Program-made: the position numbers and the translations under genes
Source: Burkholderiales bacterium
GTDB taxonomy: Bacteria > Pseudomonadota > Gammaproteobacteria > Burkholderiales > Casimicrobiaceae
Direction of reading: 5' to 3'
NCBI GenBank assembly: GCA_025927765.1
Contig: JAICKU010000005.1
Coordinates: 1 to 64,000, forward strand
Length of the DNA stretch: 64,000 nucleotides
Notes under the pieces: model-generated
Seen by the model: the letters and a program-made list of their open reading frames with translations, nothing else
What the model was told of the DNA's origin: nothing
Database searches by the model: none
Shown: positions 53,520 through 63,036 of the stretch, piece by piece
How the letters are laid out: each line of letters begins with the position of its first letter
Numbering within the stretch: position 1 is the stretch's first letter

Positions 53520-53770
53520 AGAAGGCGGTGCGTCTCAACGGCAGCAACGAGATCGGCCGCAGCGTCGAGCGCTCGCTCGACGAATACTTCCGACGGCTCG
53601 ACGGCGAGCCGCCGCACGGCATCTACGACATGGTGATCGCGCACGTGGAGCGCGCGCTGCTGTCGTCGATGCTCGAGCGGTCGAACGGCAACCAGACGCA
53701 GGCCGCCGAGATGCTCGGCATGAACCGCAACACGCTCCGCGCCAAGCTCGCGAAGTACAACCTGATCTGA
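53516..53770 (+). CDS. fis: DNA-binding protein Fis
   Basis: An 84-residue nucleoid-associated and enhancer-binding protein. The C-terminal helix-turn-helix SNGNQTQAAEMLGMNRNTLRAKLAKYNLI is nearly the textbook Fis ending. The N-terminal arm is shorter than in E. coli, as usual for betaproteobacteria. It is translated after dusB with a 4-base overlap and is followed 9 bases later by purH, so the purine genes may share its growth-rate-linked transcription. Confidence 0.95.
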   Translation: MKKAVRLNGSNEIGRSVERSLDEYFRRLDGEPPHGIYDMVIAHVERALLSSMLERSNGNQTQAAEMLGMNRNTLRAKLAKYNLI

Positions 53771-53779
53771 TCGGCGCGC

Positions 53780-55354
53780 ATGCCGGCCGCTGTGACGCGA
53801 GCGCTGCTCTCGGTCTCCGACAAGACCGGCCTCGTCGATTTCGCGCGCGCGCTTCAAACGCGCGGCGTCGCACTGCTTTCCACGGGCGGTACGGCGCGCC
53901 TGCTGGCCGACGCGGGCATCGCCGTCACCGAGGTGTCCGACTACACCGGTTTTCCGGAGATGCTCGACGGACGCGTCAAGACGCTGCACCCGAAAGTGCA
54001 CGGCGGCATTCTCGCCCGGCGCGACGTCGACGCGCATCGCGCATCGCTCGCCGCGCACGCGATCCCCACGATCGACCTCGTCGTGGTCAATCTCTATCCG
54101 TTTCGCGAGACCGTCGCCGATCCTGCGTGCACGCTCGACGACGCGATCGAGAACATCGACATCGGCGGCCCGGCAATGGTGCGTGCGGCCGCCAAGAACT
54201 GGCAGCACGTCGGCGTCGTCGTCGACCCCGCGGAATACGAGCGCGTGCTCGCCGATCTCGATGCGCACGGCAACGCATTGTCCGACGACCTGCGCTTTCG
54301 CCTGATGCAGCAGGCGTTCGCGCACACGGCCGCGTACGACGGCGCGATCGCCAACTGGGTCGGCGCGCGCGATCGCGGTGGCGCGTCCACCGGGTTTCCG
54401 CGAGCGTTCCACTACAGCGGCACGCTGCGGCAGGCGATGCGCTACGGCGAGAACCCGCATCAGCAGGCGGCGCTTTATCGCGATCCGGACGCCGCGCCGT
54501 CCGCGATCGCGTCGTATCGCCAGTTGCAGGGCAAGGAGCTGTCGTTCAACAACGTCGCGGATGCCGACGCCGCGTGGCGCTGCGTCGCGACGTTCGCCGA
54601 GCCCACGTGCGTGGTCGTCAAGCACGCGAATCCCTGCGGCGTCGCGACCGCAGCCACCCCGCTTGGCGCCTATCGCGCGGCGTTCGCGACCGATCCCACG
54701 TCGGCGTTCGGCGGCATCATCGCCTTCAACCGGGTCGTCGACGCGGACACCGTCGAGGCGGTGGCGGCGCAGTTCGTCGAAGTCCTGATTGCGCCGGGCT
54801 ACGACGAAGGCGCAATCAGTGCGATCGCGCGCAAGAAGAACGTGCGCGTGCTCGAATTGCCGCTGCCGCCGCTCGAGGGCGACGCGCGCGAGCTCGACGT
54901 CAAGCGCGTGGGCGGCGGTCTGCTCGTGCAGACGAGCGACGCGCACGTGCTCGAGGCCGACGATCTTCGCGTCGTCACGCAGCGTGCACCGACGCCTGCG
55001 CAAGTCGCCGACCTGCTCTTCGCATGGCGCGTCGCGCATTTCGTGAAATCGAATGCCATCGTGTTCGCGGGCACCGGCCGCACGCTCGGGATCGGCGCGG
55101 GACAGATGAGCCGCGTCGACTCGACGCGCATCGCGGCAATCAAGGCGGCGAACGCGAACTTGTCGCTGCACGATTCGGTCGTGGCGTCGGATGCGTTCTT
55201 TCCGTTTCGCGACGGCCTCGACGTCGTCGCCGAGCAGGGCGCGGTCGCGGTCATCCAACCCGGCGGCAGCATACGCGACGACGAGGTGATCGCGGCGGCG
55301 AACGAGCGCGACGTTGCGATGGTGTTCACCGGGGTGCGCCATTTCCGGCATTAG
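53780..55354 (+). CDS. purH: Bifunctional AICAR formyltransferase/IMP cyclohydrolase
   Basis: A 524-residue enzyme for the last two steps of IMP synthesis. The N-terminal IMP cyclohydrolase part has [36 protein letters not shown] and [16 protein letters not shown]. The C-terminal transformylase part has [24 protein letters not shown], and a final [30 protein letters not shown]. The length is normal. It lies downstream of fis and is followed after 18 bases by purD. Confidence 0.97.
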   Translation: MPAAVTRALLSVSDKTGLVDFARALQTRGVALLSTGGTARLLADAGIAVTEVSDYTGFPEMLDGRVKTLHPKVHGGILARRDVDAHRASLAAHAIPTIDLVVVNLYPFRETVADPACTLDDAIENIDIGGPAMVRAAAKNWQHVGVVVDPAEYERVLADLDAHGNALSDDLRFRLMQQAFAHTAAYDGAIANWVGARDRGGASTGFPRAFHYSGTLRQAMRYGENPHQQAALYRDPDAAPSAIASYRQLQGKELSFNNVADADAAWRCVATFAEPTCVVVKHANPCGVATAATPLGAYRAAFATDPTSAFGGIIAFNRVVDADTVEAVAAQFVEVLIAPGYDEGAISAIARKKNVRVLELPLPPLEGDARELDVKRVGGGLLVQTSDAHVLEADDLRVVTQRAPTPAQVADLLFAWRVAHFVKSNAIVFAGTGRTLGIGAGQMSRVDSTRIAAIKAANANLSLHDSVVASDAFFPFRDGLDVVAEQGAVAVIQPGGSIRDDEVIAAANERDVAMVFTGVRHFRH

Positions 55355-55372
55355 CGTGAACGGAGCCGCGCG

Positions 55373-56668
55373 GTGAAGGTTCTCGTCGTCGGCGGAGGAG
55401 GCCGCGAGCACGCGCTCGCGTGGAAGATCGCGCAGTCGCCGCGCGTGACGCACGTGTTCGTCGCGCCGGGCAACGCGGGGACCGCCGCCGATGCCGATCT
55501 CGAGAACATCGACGTCACCGATGCCGACGAACTCGTCGCGTTTGCGAAGCGCGAAGGCGTCGGCCTGACCGTCGTCGGTCCGGAGGCGCCGCTCGCGGCC
55601 GGCATCGTCGACGCGTTCACCGAGGCCAGACTGCGCATCTTCGGCCCCACGCGCGCCGCCGCGCAGCTCGAGAGCTCGAAGGATTTCGCGAAGGCGTTCA
55701 TGGTGCGCCACGGCATTCCCACGGCCGCGTACCGCACGTTCACCGACGCGCGCGAGGCGCATGCCTACATCGACGCGCATGGTGCGCCGCTCGTCGTGAA
55801 GGCCGACGGGCTCGCATCGGGCAAGGGCGTAGTCGTCGCGATGACGAGCGCCGACGCGCATGCGGCGGTCGACGCGATGCTCGACGCGGGGGCGTTCGGC
55901 GCGGCCGGCGCGCGCGTCGTCGTCGAGGACTTCATCGAAGGCGAGGAGGCGAGCTTCATCGTCATGGCCGACGGCCGCCACGCGCTGCCGCTCGCGTCGA
56001 GCCAGGACCACAAGCGCCTCGCCGACGGCGACCGCGGCCCCAACACGGGCGGCATGGGTGCCTACTCGCCGGCGCCGGTCGTCACGCCGACGATGCACGC
56101 GCGCATCATGCGCGAAGTGATCGTGCCCACGATCGAAGGCATGGCCGAGGAAGGGACGCCGTACCGGGGCTTCCTGTATGCCGGCGTGATGATCGATGCC
56201 ACCGGTGCGTTGCGCGTGCTGGAGTTCAACTGCCGCCTCGGCGATCCGGAAACGCAACCGATCATGGTGCGGCTTCGCTCCGACCTCGTCGTGCTGATCG
56301 AGCACGCGCTCGCCGGCACGCTCGATCGCGTCGACGCGGAGTGGGATCGCCGCTCGGCGATGACCGTCGTGCTCGCGGCGGCCGGTTATCCGGAAGCGCC
56401 GCGCCGCGGCGACGCGATCGAGGGCCTCGAGCGCGTCAACCGTGACACGCATCCCGACGTGACCGTATTCCATGCGGGCACGGCGAAGGACGCGGAAGGC
56501 GTGAAGGTCGCCGGCGGGCGCGTGCTCGGCGTGACCGCGCTCGGCGAATCGCTGCGGCAGGCGCAGCGCGCCGCGTACGCGGCGATCGCGTCGATCCGCT
56601 ACGACGGCATGCAATACCGAAGCGACATCGGCCACCGTGCGCTCGCCAGGCGCGGAGGCGCTTCGTGA
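55373..56668 (+). CDS. purD: Phosphoribosylamine-glycine ligase
   Basis: A 431-residue ATP-grasp enzyme that makes glycinamide ribonucleotide, the second step of purine synthesis. [20 protein letters not shown] starts the protein at a [51 protein letters not shown] (ATP-grasp) and [16 protein letters not shown] are typical of the family. It overlaps hemF by 4 bases, so heme and purine biosynthesis genes share an mRNA here. Confidence 0.97.
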   Translation: MKVLVVGGGGREHALAWKIAQSPRVTHVFVAPGNAGTAADADLENIDVTDADELVAFAKREGVGLTVVGPEAPLAAGIVDAFTEARLRIFGPTRAAAQLESSKDFAKAFMVRHGIPTAAYRTFTDAREAHAYIDAHGAPLVVKADGLASGKGVVVAMTSADAHAAVDAMLDAGAFGAAGARVVVEDFIEGEEASFIVMADGRHALPLASSQDHKRLADGDRGPNTGGMGAYSPAPVVTPTMHARIMREVIVPTIEGMAEEGTPYRGFLYAGVMIDATGALRVLEFNCRLGDPETQPIMVRLRSDLVVLIEHALAGTLDRVDAEWDRRSAMTVVLAAAGYPEAPRRGDAIEGLERVNRDTHPDVTVFHAGTAKDAEGVKVAGGRVLGVTALGESLRQAQRAAYAAIASIRYDGMQYRSDIGHRALARRGGAS

Positions 56669-57633
56669 CCGGCAGCGCCGTTTCGCGCGCGGCGTTGCGA
56701 AGCGAAGCCGCGGCCGGCGCCGACACGCCGGACGTCGCCGCCGTCGACCGCTACATGCGCGGCCTGCAGCAGTCGATCGTCGACGGCCTCGCCGCGCACG
56801 GCGCGCGGGCATTTCGGCGCGATGACTGGCAACGCGCCGAAGGCGGTGGCGGCATCTCGATGTCGATCGAGGACGGCGACGTGTTCGAGCGCGCCGGCGT
56901 GCTGTACTCGCGCGTGTCGGGCGCATCGCTGCCGGCGTCGGCGACCGCGCATCGCCCGCACCTCGCCGGCCGGGCATGGGAAGCGCTCGGCGTGTCGCTG
57001 GTGTTGCATCCGCGCAATCCGTACGCGCCGATCGTGCATCTCAACGTGCGGCACTTCTGCGCGCGTGCGCATGCGGGCGACGTCGCGGCGGCGTGGTGGT
57101 TCGGCGGCGGCATGGACCTGACGCCGATCTACGGCTTCGTCGACGACGTTCGGCATTTCCATGAAACCTGTCGCGACGCGCTCGCGCCGTTCGGCGCCGA
57201 GCTCTACCCGCGAATGAAGCGCGCGTGCGACGCCTACTTCTACCTGCGCCATCGCGACGAGGCGCGTGGTGTAGGCGGCATCTTCTTCGACGATTTCAAC
57301 GACGGCGGCTTCGCGCGCGCATTCGCGATGACGCGCAGCGTCGGCGACCATTTCCTCGAGGCGTACGGGCCGATCCTCGCGCGCCGGGTGCCGATGCCGT
57401 ACGGCGAGCGCGAGCGCGATTTCCAGGCGTACCGGCGCGGCCGCTACGTCGAGTTCAACCTCGTATGGGACCGCGGCACGCTGTTCGGGCTGCAGTCGAA
57501 GGGACGCACCGAGGCGATTCTCCTGTCGATGCCGCCGCTCGCACGCTGGCGTTACGACTGGGCGCCCGAGCCCGGCAGCCCGGAAGCCGCGCTCTATACC
57601 GACTTCCTGCCGGTGCGTGACTGGATCGCGTGA
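56665..57633 (+). CDS. hemF: Coproporphyrinogen III oxidase, oxygen-dependent
   Basis: A 322-residue HemF, converting coproporphyrinogen III to protoporphyrinogen IX with O2. [53 protein letters not shown] and [33 protein letters not shown] are the conserved blocks. The N-terminus is about 25 residues longer than in E. coli. Start is a GTG overlapping the purD stop. The gene implies an aerobic or facultative lifestyle. Confidence 0.96.
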   Translation: MTGSAVSRAALRSEAAAGADTPDVAAVDRYMRGLQQSIVDGLAAHGARAFRRDDWQRAEGGGGISMSIEDGDVFERAGVLYSRVSGASLPASATAHRPHLAGRAWEALGVSLVLHPRNPYAPIVHLNVRHFCARAHAGDVAAAWWFGGGMDLTPIYGFVDDVRHFHETCRDALAPFGAELYPRMKRACDAYFYLRHRDEARGVGGIFFDDFNDGGFARAFAMTRSVGDHFLEAYGPILARRVPMPYGERERDFQAYRRGRYVEFNLVWDRGTLFGLQSKGRTEAILLSMPPLARWRYDWAPEPGSPEAALYTDFLPVRDWIA

Positions 57634-58487
57634 GCGACGACCCGCGACCGCGCGGTGATCGTGCGGCCGATTCGCTCGCGGAAGCGCGCATCGGCGGCGA
57701 GCAGGTGTATCGCGGCGCGCTCCTCGACGTGCGCCGCGATCGTGCACGCATGCCCGACGGCAGCGAAGCGGTGCGCGAGTACATCGTTCATCCCGGCGCG
57801 GTGCTCGTCGTGCCGCGGCTCGACGACGGGCGACTCGTTGTCGAGCGGCAGTTCCGCTATCCGCACGATCGCAGCTTCCTCGAATTTCCCGCGGGCAAGC
57901 TCGATCCCGGCGAGGATGCGCTCGCGACCGGCGTGCGCGAGCTGATCGAGGAGGTGGGCTACGCCGCGCAGGTGTGGATTCATCTCGGCGTCGTGCATCC
58001 GGTGATTTCGTATTCGACGGAAACGATCGGCATCTATGCGGCGCACGGCCTCGCGCACGTCGGCGCGAAGCTCGACGAAGGCGAGTTCCTGGAAGTACAT
58101 CGGATGTCGCTCGCCGAACTCGGCACTGCAGTGGACGACGGTCGATTGACCGACGCGAAGAGCGTGTCGGCGCTGCTGATGTACGAACGCTGGACCAGCG
58201 CGGCGACGCGGACCATCCGCGTGGAGATCAGCGGGCGCGTGCAGGGCGTCGGCTATCGCGATTTCGCGTGCCGCGAAGCGGCGGCGGGCGGCGTTACCGG
58301 CTGGGTGCGCAATCGCCGCGACGGCAGCGTCGAGGCGCACGTGCAGGGACGGCGCGAACGCTGCGACGCGTTCGTCGAGCGCTGCCGGCGGGGGCCGCCC
58401 GCGTCCGACGTCGATCGCATCGTCGTGACCCGTGCGGCGTCCGATGCGACGCTGTCCGGATTCCTGGTTCGCCCGACGCAACGATAG
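57630..58487 (+). CDS. Fused Nudix hydrolase (ADP-ribose pyrophosphatase type) and acylphosphatase
   Basis: A 285-residue protein with two enzymatic domains. Residues about 25-190 are a Nudix domain with [26 protein letters not shown], the full GX5EX7REUXEEXGU box, of the NudF/ADP-ribose pyrophosphatase type. Residues about 195-285 are an acylphosphatase: [20 protein letters not shown] has the catalytic Arg and [18 protein letters not shown] the catalytic Asn. Both domains look intact and no stop lies between them. It overlaps hemF by 4 bases. Whether the two activities work on one substrate is unknown. Confidence 0.9.
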   Translation: MSDDPRPRGDRAADSLAEARIGGEQVYRGALLDVRRDRARMPDGSEAVREYIVHPGAVLVVPRLDDGRLVVERQFRYPHDRSFLEFPAGKLDPGEDALATGVRELIEEVGYAAQVWIHLGVVHPVISYSTETIGIYAAHGLAHVGAKLDEGEFLEVHRMSLAELGTAVDDGRLTDAKSVSALLMYERWTSAATRTIRVEISGRVQGVGYRDFACREAAAGGVTGWVRNRRDGSVEAHVQGRRERCDAFVERCRRGPPASDVDRIVVTRAASDATLSGFLVRPTQR

Positions 58488-58493
58488 GTCCAG

Positions 58494-58551
58494 CGAAAAG
58501 TAGGGTCAGACCCACTTTCCGTCCGGAAAGTGGATCTGACCCTACTTTTCG
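58494..58551. repeat. REP/MITE-like palindromic element 5
   Basis: Almost perfect hairpin: arms 58494-58521 and 58524-58551 match at 27 of 28 positions, with a 2-base loop. Outer motif GAAAAGTAGGGTCAGA. It lies between the convergent Nudix-acylphosphatase and TetR genes, 6 bases from one stop and 9 from the other, where it could act as a shared transcript end. Confidence 0.93.
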
Positions 58552-58560
58552 TGCTTTTCG

Positions 58561-59259
58561 TCAGTGCGCGGTTTCCTCGCGCTGCGTCGGTTGATTCGGC
58601 ACGTTCGCGAGTGCCCGCATGCCGCCGGCAAGAAAGGCAACCAATTCCTCGGCGCTCGGCGTCACCGGCGGCGCATTGCCGCCTGCCTTGCAGCGGCCGA
58701 GCGCGTCGTGCTCGAGCAGAAGGCGGCAGTTGCGAAAGCCTGCCTGCAGCGAAGCTTCGTCGACGGTGGGGAGCGCGTGGCGCAGCGCCGCGAGGCATTC
58801 GCGGTAGACGCTGCCGAAATGGCGCATCATGATCGTGTCCGTCGGGTCGTGGCCGGCGAGCCGCGCGACGAGGCACAGGTAGTTGCGCCACGGCGAGGCG
58901 GCGTCCGATTCGAGCGTGACGAACGGCCGGCCGTACGCCCACAGCACGTCGTCGACGTCCCAGTCGCCGCGTTCGCGCAGCGCCGCCAGCGCCTCGTGCT
59001 GCATCGCGAGCAGTTGCCCGGCGCGGCGGGCGAGCGCCTCCTCGATCAATTGCTCCTTGCTGCCGAAATGGTAGTTGAGGAGCGCGACGTGCGCTTCGGC
59101 GCGCGACGCGATCGTGCGATGCGTGAGCGGCTTGAAGCCGTGGTCTGCGATCAAGCCCTCCACCGCATCGAGCAACCGGCTCCGGGTGTCGTCGCCGCGC
59201 CGCCGCTCGGTGCGACCGTTTGACGTTCCGATGGAGCCGATGGCGTGGTCGAGGGGCAT
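58561..59259 (-). CDS. TetR-family transcriptional regulator
   Basis: A 232-residue TetR/AcrR regulator. The helix-turn-helix lies in RSRLLDAVEGLIADHGFKPLTHRTIASRAEAHVALLNYHFGSKEQLI (about residues 26-72). The C-terminal half resembles the TetR_C_36-like domain (LVARLAGHDPTDTIMMRHFGSVYRECLAALRHALP). ATG 59259 was preferred over the tandem ATGs at 59304/59301 because it gives a normal N-terminus; neither has a strong ribosome-binding site. Target genes are not evident. Its stop lies by element 5. Confidence 0.8.
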   Translation of the reverse strand: MPLDHAIGSIGTSNGRTERRRGDDTRSRLLDAVEGLIADHGFKPLTHRTIASRAEAHVALLNYHFGSKEQLIEEALARRAGQLLAMQHEALAALRERGDWDVDDVLWAYGRPFVTLESDAASPWRNYLCLVARLAGHDPTDTIMMRHFGSVYRECLAALRHALPTVDEASLQAGFRNCRLLLEHDALGRCKAGGNAPPVTPSAEELVAFLAGGMRALANVPNQPTQREETAH

Positions 59260-59370
59260 GGCCGCGAATCCCCGCTGGGGTGGAAACAGGAAGGGTCGCA
59301 TCATCGTAGCGGCGGCCCCCGGTGCCCCGAAGCGGACGGACGATCACATTCCTGTAGGACTGCGCCGACA

Positions 59371-59460
59371 GCGCGAAAGTAGGGTCGGATACCACTTTTC
59401 CGCAGCGACAGCCGCCAAATCGCCGTTCGGCGAAAAGTAGGGGTGTGACCCTGCGTTCGC
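59371..59460. repeat. Degenerate REP/MITE-like palindromic element 6
   Basis: An imperfect inverted repeat (left arm from 59371 GCGCGAAAGTAGGGTCGGAT, right arm ending 59460) with a loop of about 30 bases. The arms are more diverged than in elements 2-5. It abuts the stop of the membrane-protein gene at 59462. Confidence 0.75.
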
Positions 59461-59461
59461 T

Positions 59462-60283
59462 CTACGCGACGCCGAAGATGTCCTTCCACGCCGCGTACGA
59501 TGCCGCGGCCGACCACGGCAGCGCGAGCAGGAGACCGATCCCGTTGGTCACGAGCCCGACCATCACGAGCCCGAACGACAGCGCGCCGTAGAGCACGAGC
59601 GGCGTCAGGTTCCGCGCGAACGCGGCGCCGCTTTGCGCGAATGCCGTGCGGAAGCTTTCGCCGTCGAAGAGCGCGGCGAACGGCACGAACGTCACCGGCA
59701 GCGAGACGAGGATGCCACTCGCGTACGCGACGACGAGCGTCGTGCCGGAAATGCCTTCGGTGCTGCTCTCGGGCATCAGCATGTTGTAGCCACCGGCGAC
59801 GTTGGCGATGAACGCCTCGGCGACGAACACGATCAGCGCCGCTGCGACCACCGCCGCCTGCGCGCGTGCGGGGGCGCCGACGAATGCAACGAGTTGCCCG
59901 AGCCGCGGGCGATCGCCGCGATCCGCAGCCAGGCTCGCGTACAGAAGCCCGCATTCGACGAGCGGCAGCACGAGCTGCGCGATCGCGACACCGACGAGCG
60001 GCACGAGCGGCAGCAGCACGTTGCCCGCGAGGATCGCCAGCGCCATCGCGCAGAACGTCATGGGCGCGCGCTTCCACAGCCGCATCGCGTCGGCGTACCA
60101 GGCGAACGCGCGCTGGTTTGCGACGGACCGGATCAGGCGACGCGGCGGGCGGGCGCCGTCCGCGGACGAAGGCGAGGGAAAATCGGAAATTTGTCTACGC
60201 TCCGCGCTGCGCGGCCCATTCGCCCTCGGGGCGGCCCGTCGGGCGATTTGGCTACGCTTCGCGCTGCGCGCTGCGCGGCCCAT
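59462..60283 (-). CDS. BPSS1780-like multi-pass membrane protein, start uncertain
   Basis: An integral membrane protein with about six helices (ILAGNVLLPLVPLVGVAIAQLVLP, AQAAVVAAALIVFVAEAFIA, GTTLVVAYASGILVSLPVTFVPF, LSFGLVMVGLVTNGIGLLLALPW). The segment NQRAFAWYADAMRLWKRAP resembles the start of BPSS1780/DUF-type proteins with a xW-x-x-A...R..P pattern. To keep that segment, translation must begin upstream, and the only canonical in-frame start is ATG 60283, which lies inside a tandem repeat. A start at ATG 60085 (MRLWKRAPMTF) is the conservative alternative, and a CTG near 60133 is possible. Function unknown. Confidence 0.6.
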   Translation of the reverse strand: MGRAARSAKRSQIARRAAPRANGPRSAERRQISDFPSPSSADGARPPRRLIRSVANQRAFAWYADAMRLWKRAPMTFCAMALAILAGNVLLPLVPLVGVAIAQLVLPLVECGLLYASLAADRGDRPRLGQLVAFVGAPARAQAAVVAAALIVFVAEAFIANVAGGYNMLMPESSTEGISGTTLVVAYASGILVSLPVTFVPFAALFDGESFRTAFAQSGAAFARNLTPLVLYGALSFGLVMVGLVTNGIGLLLALPWSAAASYAAWKDIFGVA

Positions 60284-60308
60284 TCGCCCTCGGGGCGGCC
60301 CGTCGGGC
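60196..60308. repeat. Tandem direct repeat, two copies of about 49-56 bases
   Basis: The block TACGCT(C/T)CGCGCTGCG, continuing through a segment ending GGCGGCCCGTCGGGC, occurs at 60196-60244 and again at 60253-60308. The second copy has a 7-base insertion (GCGCTGC repeat). The unit contains short self-complementary stretches. It lies between livF and the membrane-protein gene and forms the possible N-terminus of the latter. A recent duplication is likely. Confidence 0.8.
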
Positions 60309-60344
60309 TCATGCGCGTCACCGTAAAGGAATGGTTCGTCGGCG

Positions 60345-61067
60345 TCAGGCCGCTTCGCCGAGGTACGCCGCGCGCACCTTCGGGTCGTGAAGCAGCGACG
60401 ACGCCTTGCCTGCGAGTGTAACCTCGCCCGACTCCATCACGTACCCGCGATCGGCGACATCGAGCGCGAGCTTCGCGTTCTGCTCGACGAGCAGGATGGT
60501 GACACCTTCCTGCGCGACGTCGAGGATCGTCTCGAACACCTTCTGCACCATCAGCGGCGCGAGCCCCATCGACGGCTCGTCGAGAAGCAGCATGCGCGGC
60601 CGCGACATCATCGCGCGCGCGATCGCGAGCATCTGCTGCTCGCCGCCCGACAGCGTGCCGGCCGTCTGCTTGCGCCGTTCCTTCAATCGCGGGAACAGCG
60701 CGAACACGCGCTCGACGTCCTGCGCGATCACCGGCCGGTCGCGCCGCGCGTACGCGCCCATCGTCAGGTTTTCGTCGATGGTCAGCGCGCCGAACATCCC
60801 GCGCCCTTCGGGCACGAGCGCGAGCCCCTTGCGCACGAGCTCGAACGCCGGCCGGCCCGTGACGTCCGCGCCGTCGTACTCGATCGTCCCCGTCGTGAGC
60901 GGCAGCAGGCCGCAGATGCCCTTCAGCGTGGTCGTCTTGCCGGCCCCGTTGGTGCCGATCAGGCACACGAGCTCGCCGCGCGCAACCTCGAGGTCGATGC
61001 CCTTGACGGCGCGAATGCCGCCATAGGAGATCGCGACGTTGCGAAGCGCGAGCAGGATGCCGGTCAT
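60345..61067 (-). CDS. livF: LivF-type ABC transporter ATPase
   Basis: A 240-residue ATPase of the branched-chain amino acid transporter. LIGTNGAGKTTTLKGICGLL is Walker A, LSGGEQQMLAIARAMMSRP the signature, and MLLLDEPSMGLAP the Walker B. VPEGRGMFGALTIDENL is the LivF-type segment. It is the last gene of the second, unfused Liv system. Its ATG overlaps the livG stop by 4 bases. Confidence 0.95.
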   Translation of the reverse strand: MTGILLALRNVAISYGGIRAVKGIDLEVARGELVCLIGTNGAGKTTTLKGICGLLPLTTGTIEYDGADVTGRPAFELVRKGLALVPEGRGMFGALTIDENLTMGAYARRDRPVIAQDVERVFALFPRLKERRKQTAGTLSGGEQQMLAIARAMMSRPRMLLLDEPSMGLAPLMVQKVFETILDVAQEGVTILLVEQNAKLALDVADRGYVMESGEVTLAGKASSLLHDPKVRAAYLGEAA

Positions 61068-61894
61068 TGGACGGCGCTTCGCACTTCGGGGCTTGTTCGC
61101 CGTCGCACCGCGAGCTCGACGCCGCCACCGAGGTACGCGGCGATCACCTTCTCGTTGCGCTGGACCTCGGCCGCCGGACCTTCGGCGATCTTCTTGCCGT
61201 AATCGAGCACGAGCACGCGGTCGCACACGCTCATCACGAGCTTCATGTCGTGCTCGATCAGCAGGATCGTCACGCCCCTGGCACGAATCTGCTCGAGCAG
61301 GCTTTTGAGCCCCGCTGTCTCGGTGGCGTTCATCCCCGCCGCCGGCTCGTCGAGCGCGAGGAGCTTGGGCTCTGTCGCGAGTGCGCGCGCGATCTCGAGC
61401 CGGCGCTGATCGCCATACGCGAGATGCTTGGCGAGGTCGTTCGCGCGGCGGTGAACGCCCACGAACGCCAGCAGCTCGTACGCGTCCTTCTCGATCGCAC
61501 GCTCTTCGTCCATCGTGCGCCGGTCGCGCAGAATCGCGCCGAACACGCCGGCGCGCGTGCGCACGTGGCGGCCGATCATCACGTTCTCGAGCGCCGACAG
61601 ATTGGCGAACAGGCGGATGTTCTGGAACGTGCGCGCGACGCCGTGCTCGGCGACCTCGTTGGGCTTGAGGCCGATCAGCGGCCGATCGTCGAACACGAAG
61701 CGGCCGCCGTCGGCCGGATAGATACCGGTCAGCACGTTGAAAAGCGACGTCTTGCCCGCGCCGTTCGGGCCGATCAGCCCGTAGATCTCGCCGCGGCGAA
61801 TCTGGAAGTCGACGTCCGAGAGCGCGTGCACGCCGCCGAACCGCTTGGTGATGCCCTGCGCGTCGAGCAGCACGGGCCGCACCTCGCCCGTCAT
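61064..61894 (-). CDS. livG: LivG-type ABC transporter ATPase
   Basis: A 276-residue ATPase paired with LivF. LIGPNGAGKTSLFNVLTGIY is Walker A, LAYGDQRRLEIARALATEP the signature, KLLALDEPAAGMN Walker B, and GVARTFQNIRLFANLSALENV the LivG-type block. The C-terminal 20 residues are an Arg-rich extension. It overlaps livM and livF by 4 bases each. Confidence 0.95.
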   Translation of the reverse strand: MTGEVRPVLLDAQGITKRFGGVHALSDVDFQIRRGEIYGLIGPNGAGKTSLFNVLTGIYPADGGRFVFDDRPLIGLKPNEVAEHGVARTFQNIRLFANLSALENVMIGRHVRTRAGVFGAILRDRRTMDEERAIEKDAYELLAFVGVHRRANDLAKHLAYGDQRRLEIARALATEPKLLALDEPAAGMNATETAGLKSLLEQIRARGVTILLIEHDMKLVMSVCDRVLVLDYGKKIAEGPAAEVQRNEKVIAAYLGGGVELAVRRRTSPEVRSAVQ

Positions 61895-63036
61895 GGTGTC
61901 CCCTGGCCGTTGCCGGGCCGGCGCGCGGTCTCGAATTCGCGCTTGCGCACGGCCGACGGCAGGATGCCGGCGGGGCGGAACAGCATCATCAGCACGAGTG
62001 CGAGGCCGAACATCAGCATGCGGATCACCTCGGGATCGATCAGCGTGCGGCCGAAGAGCGCCATCTGCGCGGGGCCCACCGTGTAGCGGAGGACCTCGGG
62101 CACGTACGACAGCAGCAGCGCGCCGACGATCACGCCGAACACGTTGCCCATGCCGCCCAGCACCACCATCGACAGCACCATGATCGACTCGACGAGCACG
62201 AAGCTCTCGGGGCTGATGAACTGCTGCATCGCCGAGAACATGCCGCCCGCGATGCCGCCGAACGACGCCCCCATCGCGAACGCGAGGAGCTTCATGTTGC
62301 GCGTGTTGATGCCCATCGCGCGCGCCGCGATCTCGTCTTCGCGGATCGCCTCCCAGGCGCGGCCGACGCGCGAGTTCTGCAGCCGCAGGTTCAGCACGAT
62401 CACCGCGACGAGCACGATCAGCAGGAAGTAGTAGTAGTTGACCGGCGTCGAGACGACGAGCGATCCGATCGTGTGCGGCTTGCCGAAGGTGAAGCCGTCG
62501 ATCCTGAACGGATCGATCAGCGTGATGCCCTGGGCGCCGTTGGTGAGGTTGAACGGCCGCGACAGGTTGTTGAGGAAGATGCGGACGATCTCGCCGAAGC
62601 CGAGGGTCACGATCGCGAGGTAGTCGCCGCGCAGCTTCAGCGTTGGCGCGCCGAGCAGCACGCCGAACAGGCACGCGATCAGCGCGCCGATGGGGAGGAT
62701 GATCCAGAACGGCAGGTGCAGGCCGAAGTGCGGGCTCGCGAGCAGCGCGTACGTGTAGGCGCCCACGCCGTAGAACGCGATGTAGCCCAGGTCGAGCAGG
62801 CCCGCGAATCCGACGACGATGTTGAGCCCGAGCGCCAGGAAGCAGTAGAGGATCGCGAGGTTGGTGATGCGCACCCAGGCCGTGCCGATGCCGGTGAGCA
62901 CGAACGGCAGCACTGCGAGCGCCACGGCGAGGAGCACGATGCCGATCCACGCGGTCGCCGGGCGGCGCACGCCGGGCAGCGGCTGGGCCAGTGGCGCGGC
63001 GACGCTCGTCTTCATGCCGGGCGCCGAGTGGTTCAT
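61891..63036 (-). CDS. livM: LivM-type ABC transporter permease
   Basis: A 381-residue permease with about ten helices. LGYIAFYGVGAYTYALLASP and LKLRGDYLAIVTLGFGEIVRI are LivM hallmarks; VGRAWEAIREDEIAARAMGINTRNMKLLAF is the cytoplasmic EAA-like loop. The N-terminal 30 residues are Pro/Ala-rich and cytoplasmic. ATG 63036 overlaps the livH stop (TGATG). Confidence 0.95.
   Translation of the reverse strand: MNHSAPGMKTSVAAPLAQPLPGVRRPATAWIGIVLLAVALAVLPFVLTGIGTAWVRITNLAILYCFLALGLNIVVGFAGLLDLGYIAFYGVGAYTYALLASPHFGLHLPFWIILPIGALIACLFGVLLGAPTLKLRGDYLAIVTLGFGEIVRIFLNNLSRPFNLTNGAQGITLIDPFRIDGFTFGKPHTIGSLVVSTPVNYYYFLLIVLVAVIVLNLRLQNSRVGRAWEAIREDEIAARAMGINTRNMKLLAFAMGASFGGIAGGMFSAMQQFISPESFVLVESIMVLSMVVLGGMGNVFGVIVGALLLSYVPEVLRYTVGPAQMALFGRTLIDPEVIRMLMFGLALVLMMLFRPAGILPSAVRKREFETARRPGNGQGTP

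Noticed and set aside
53447-56977. Minus-strand frame of 1176 codons opposite fis-purH-purD
   Set aside because: It covers several well-identified plus-strand genes with conserved enzymatic motifs and has no recognisable domain itself.
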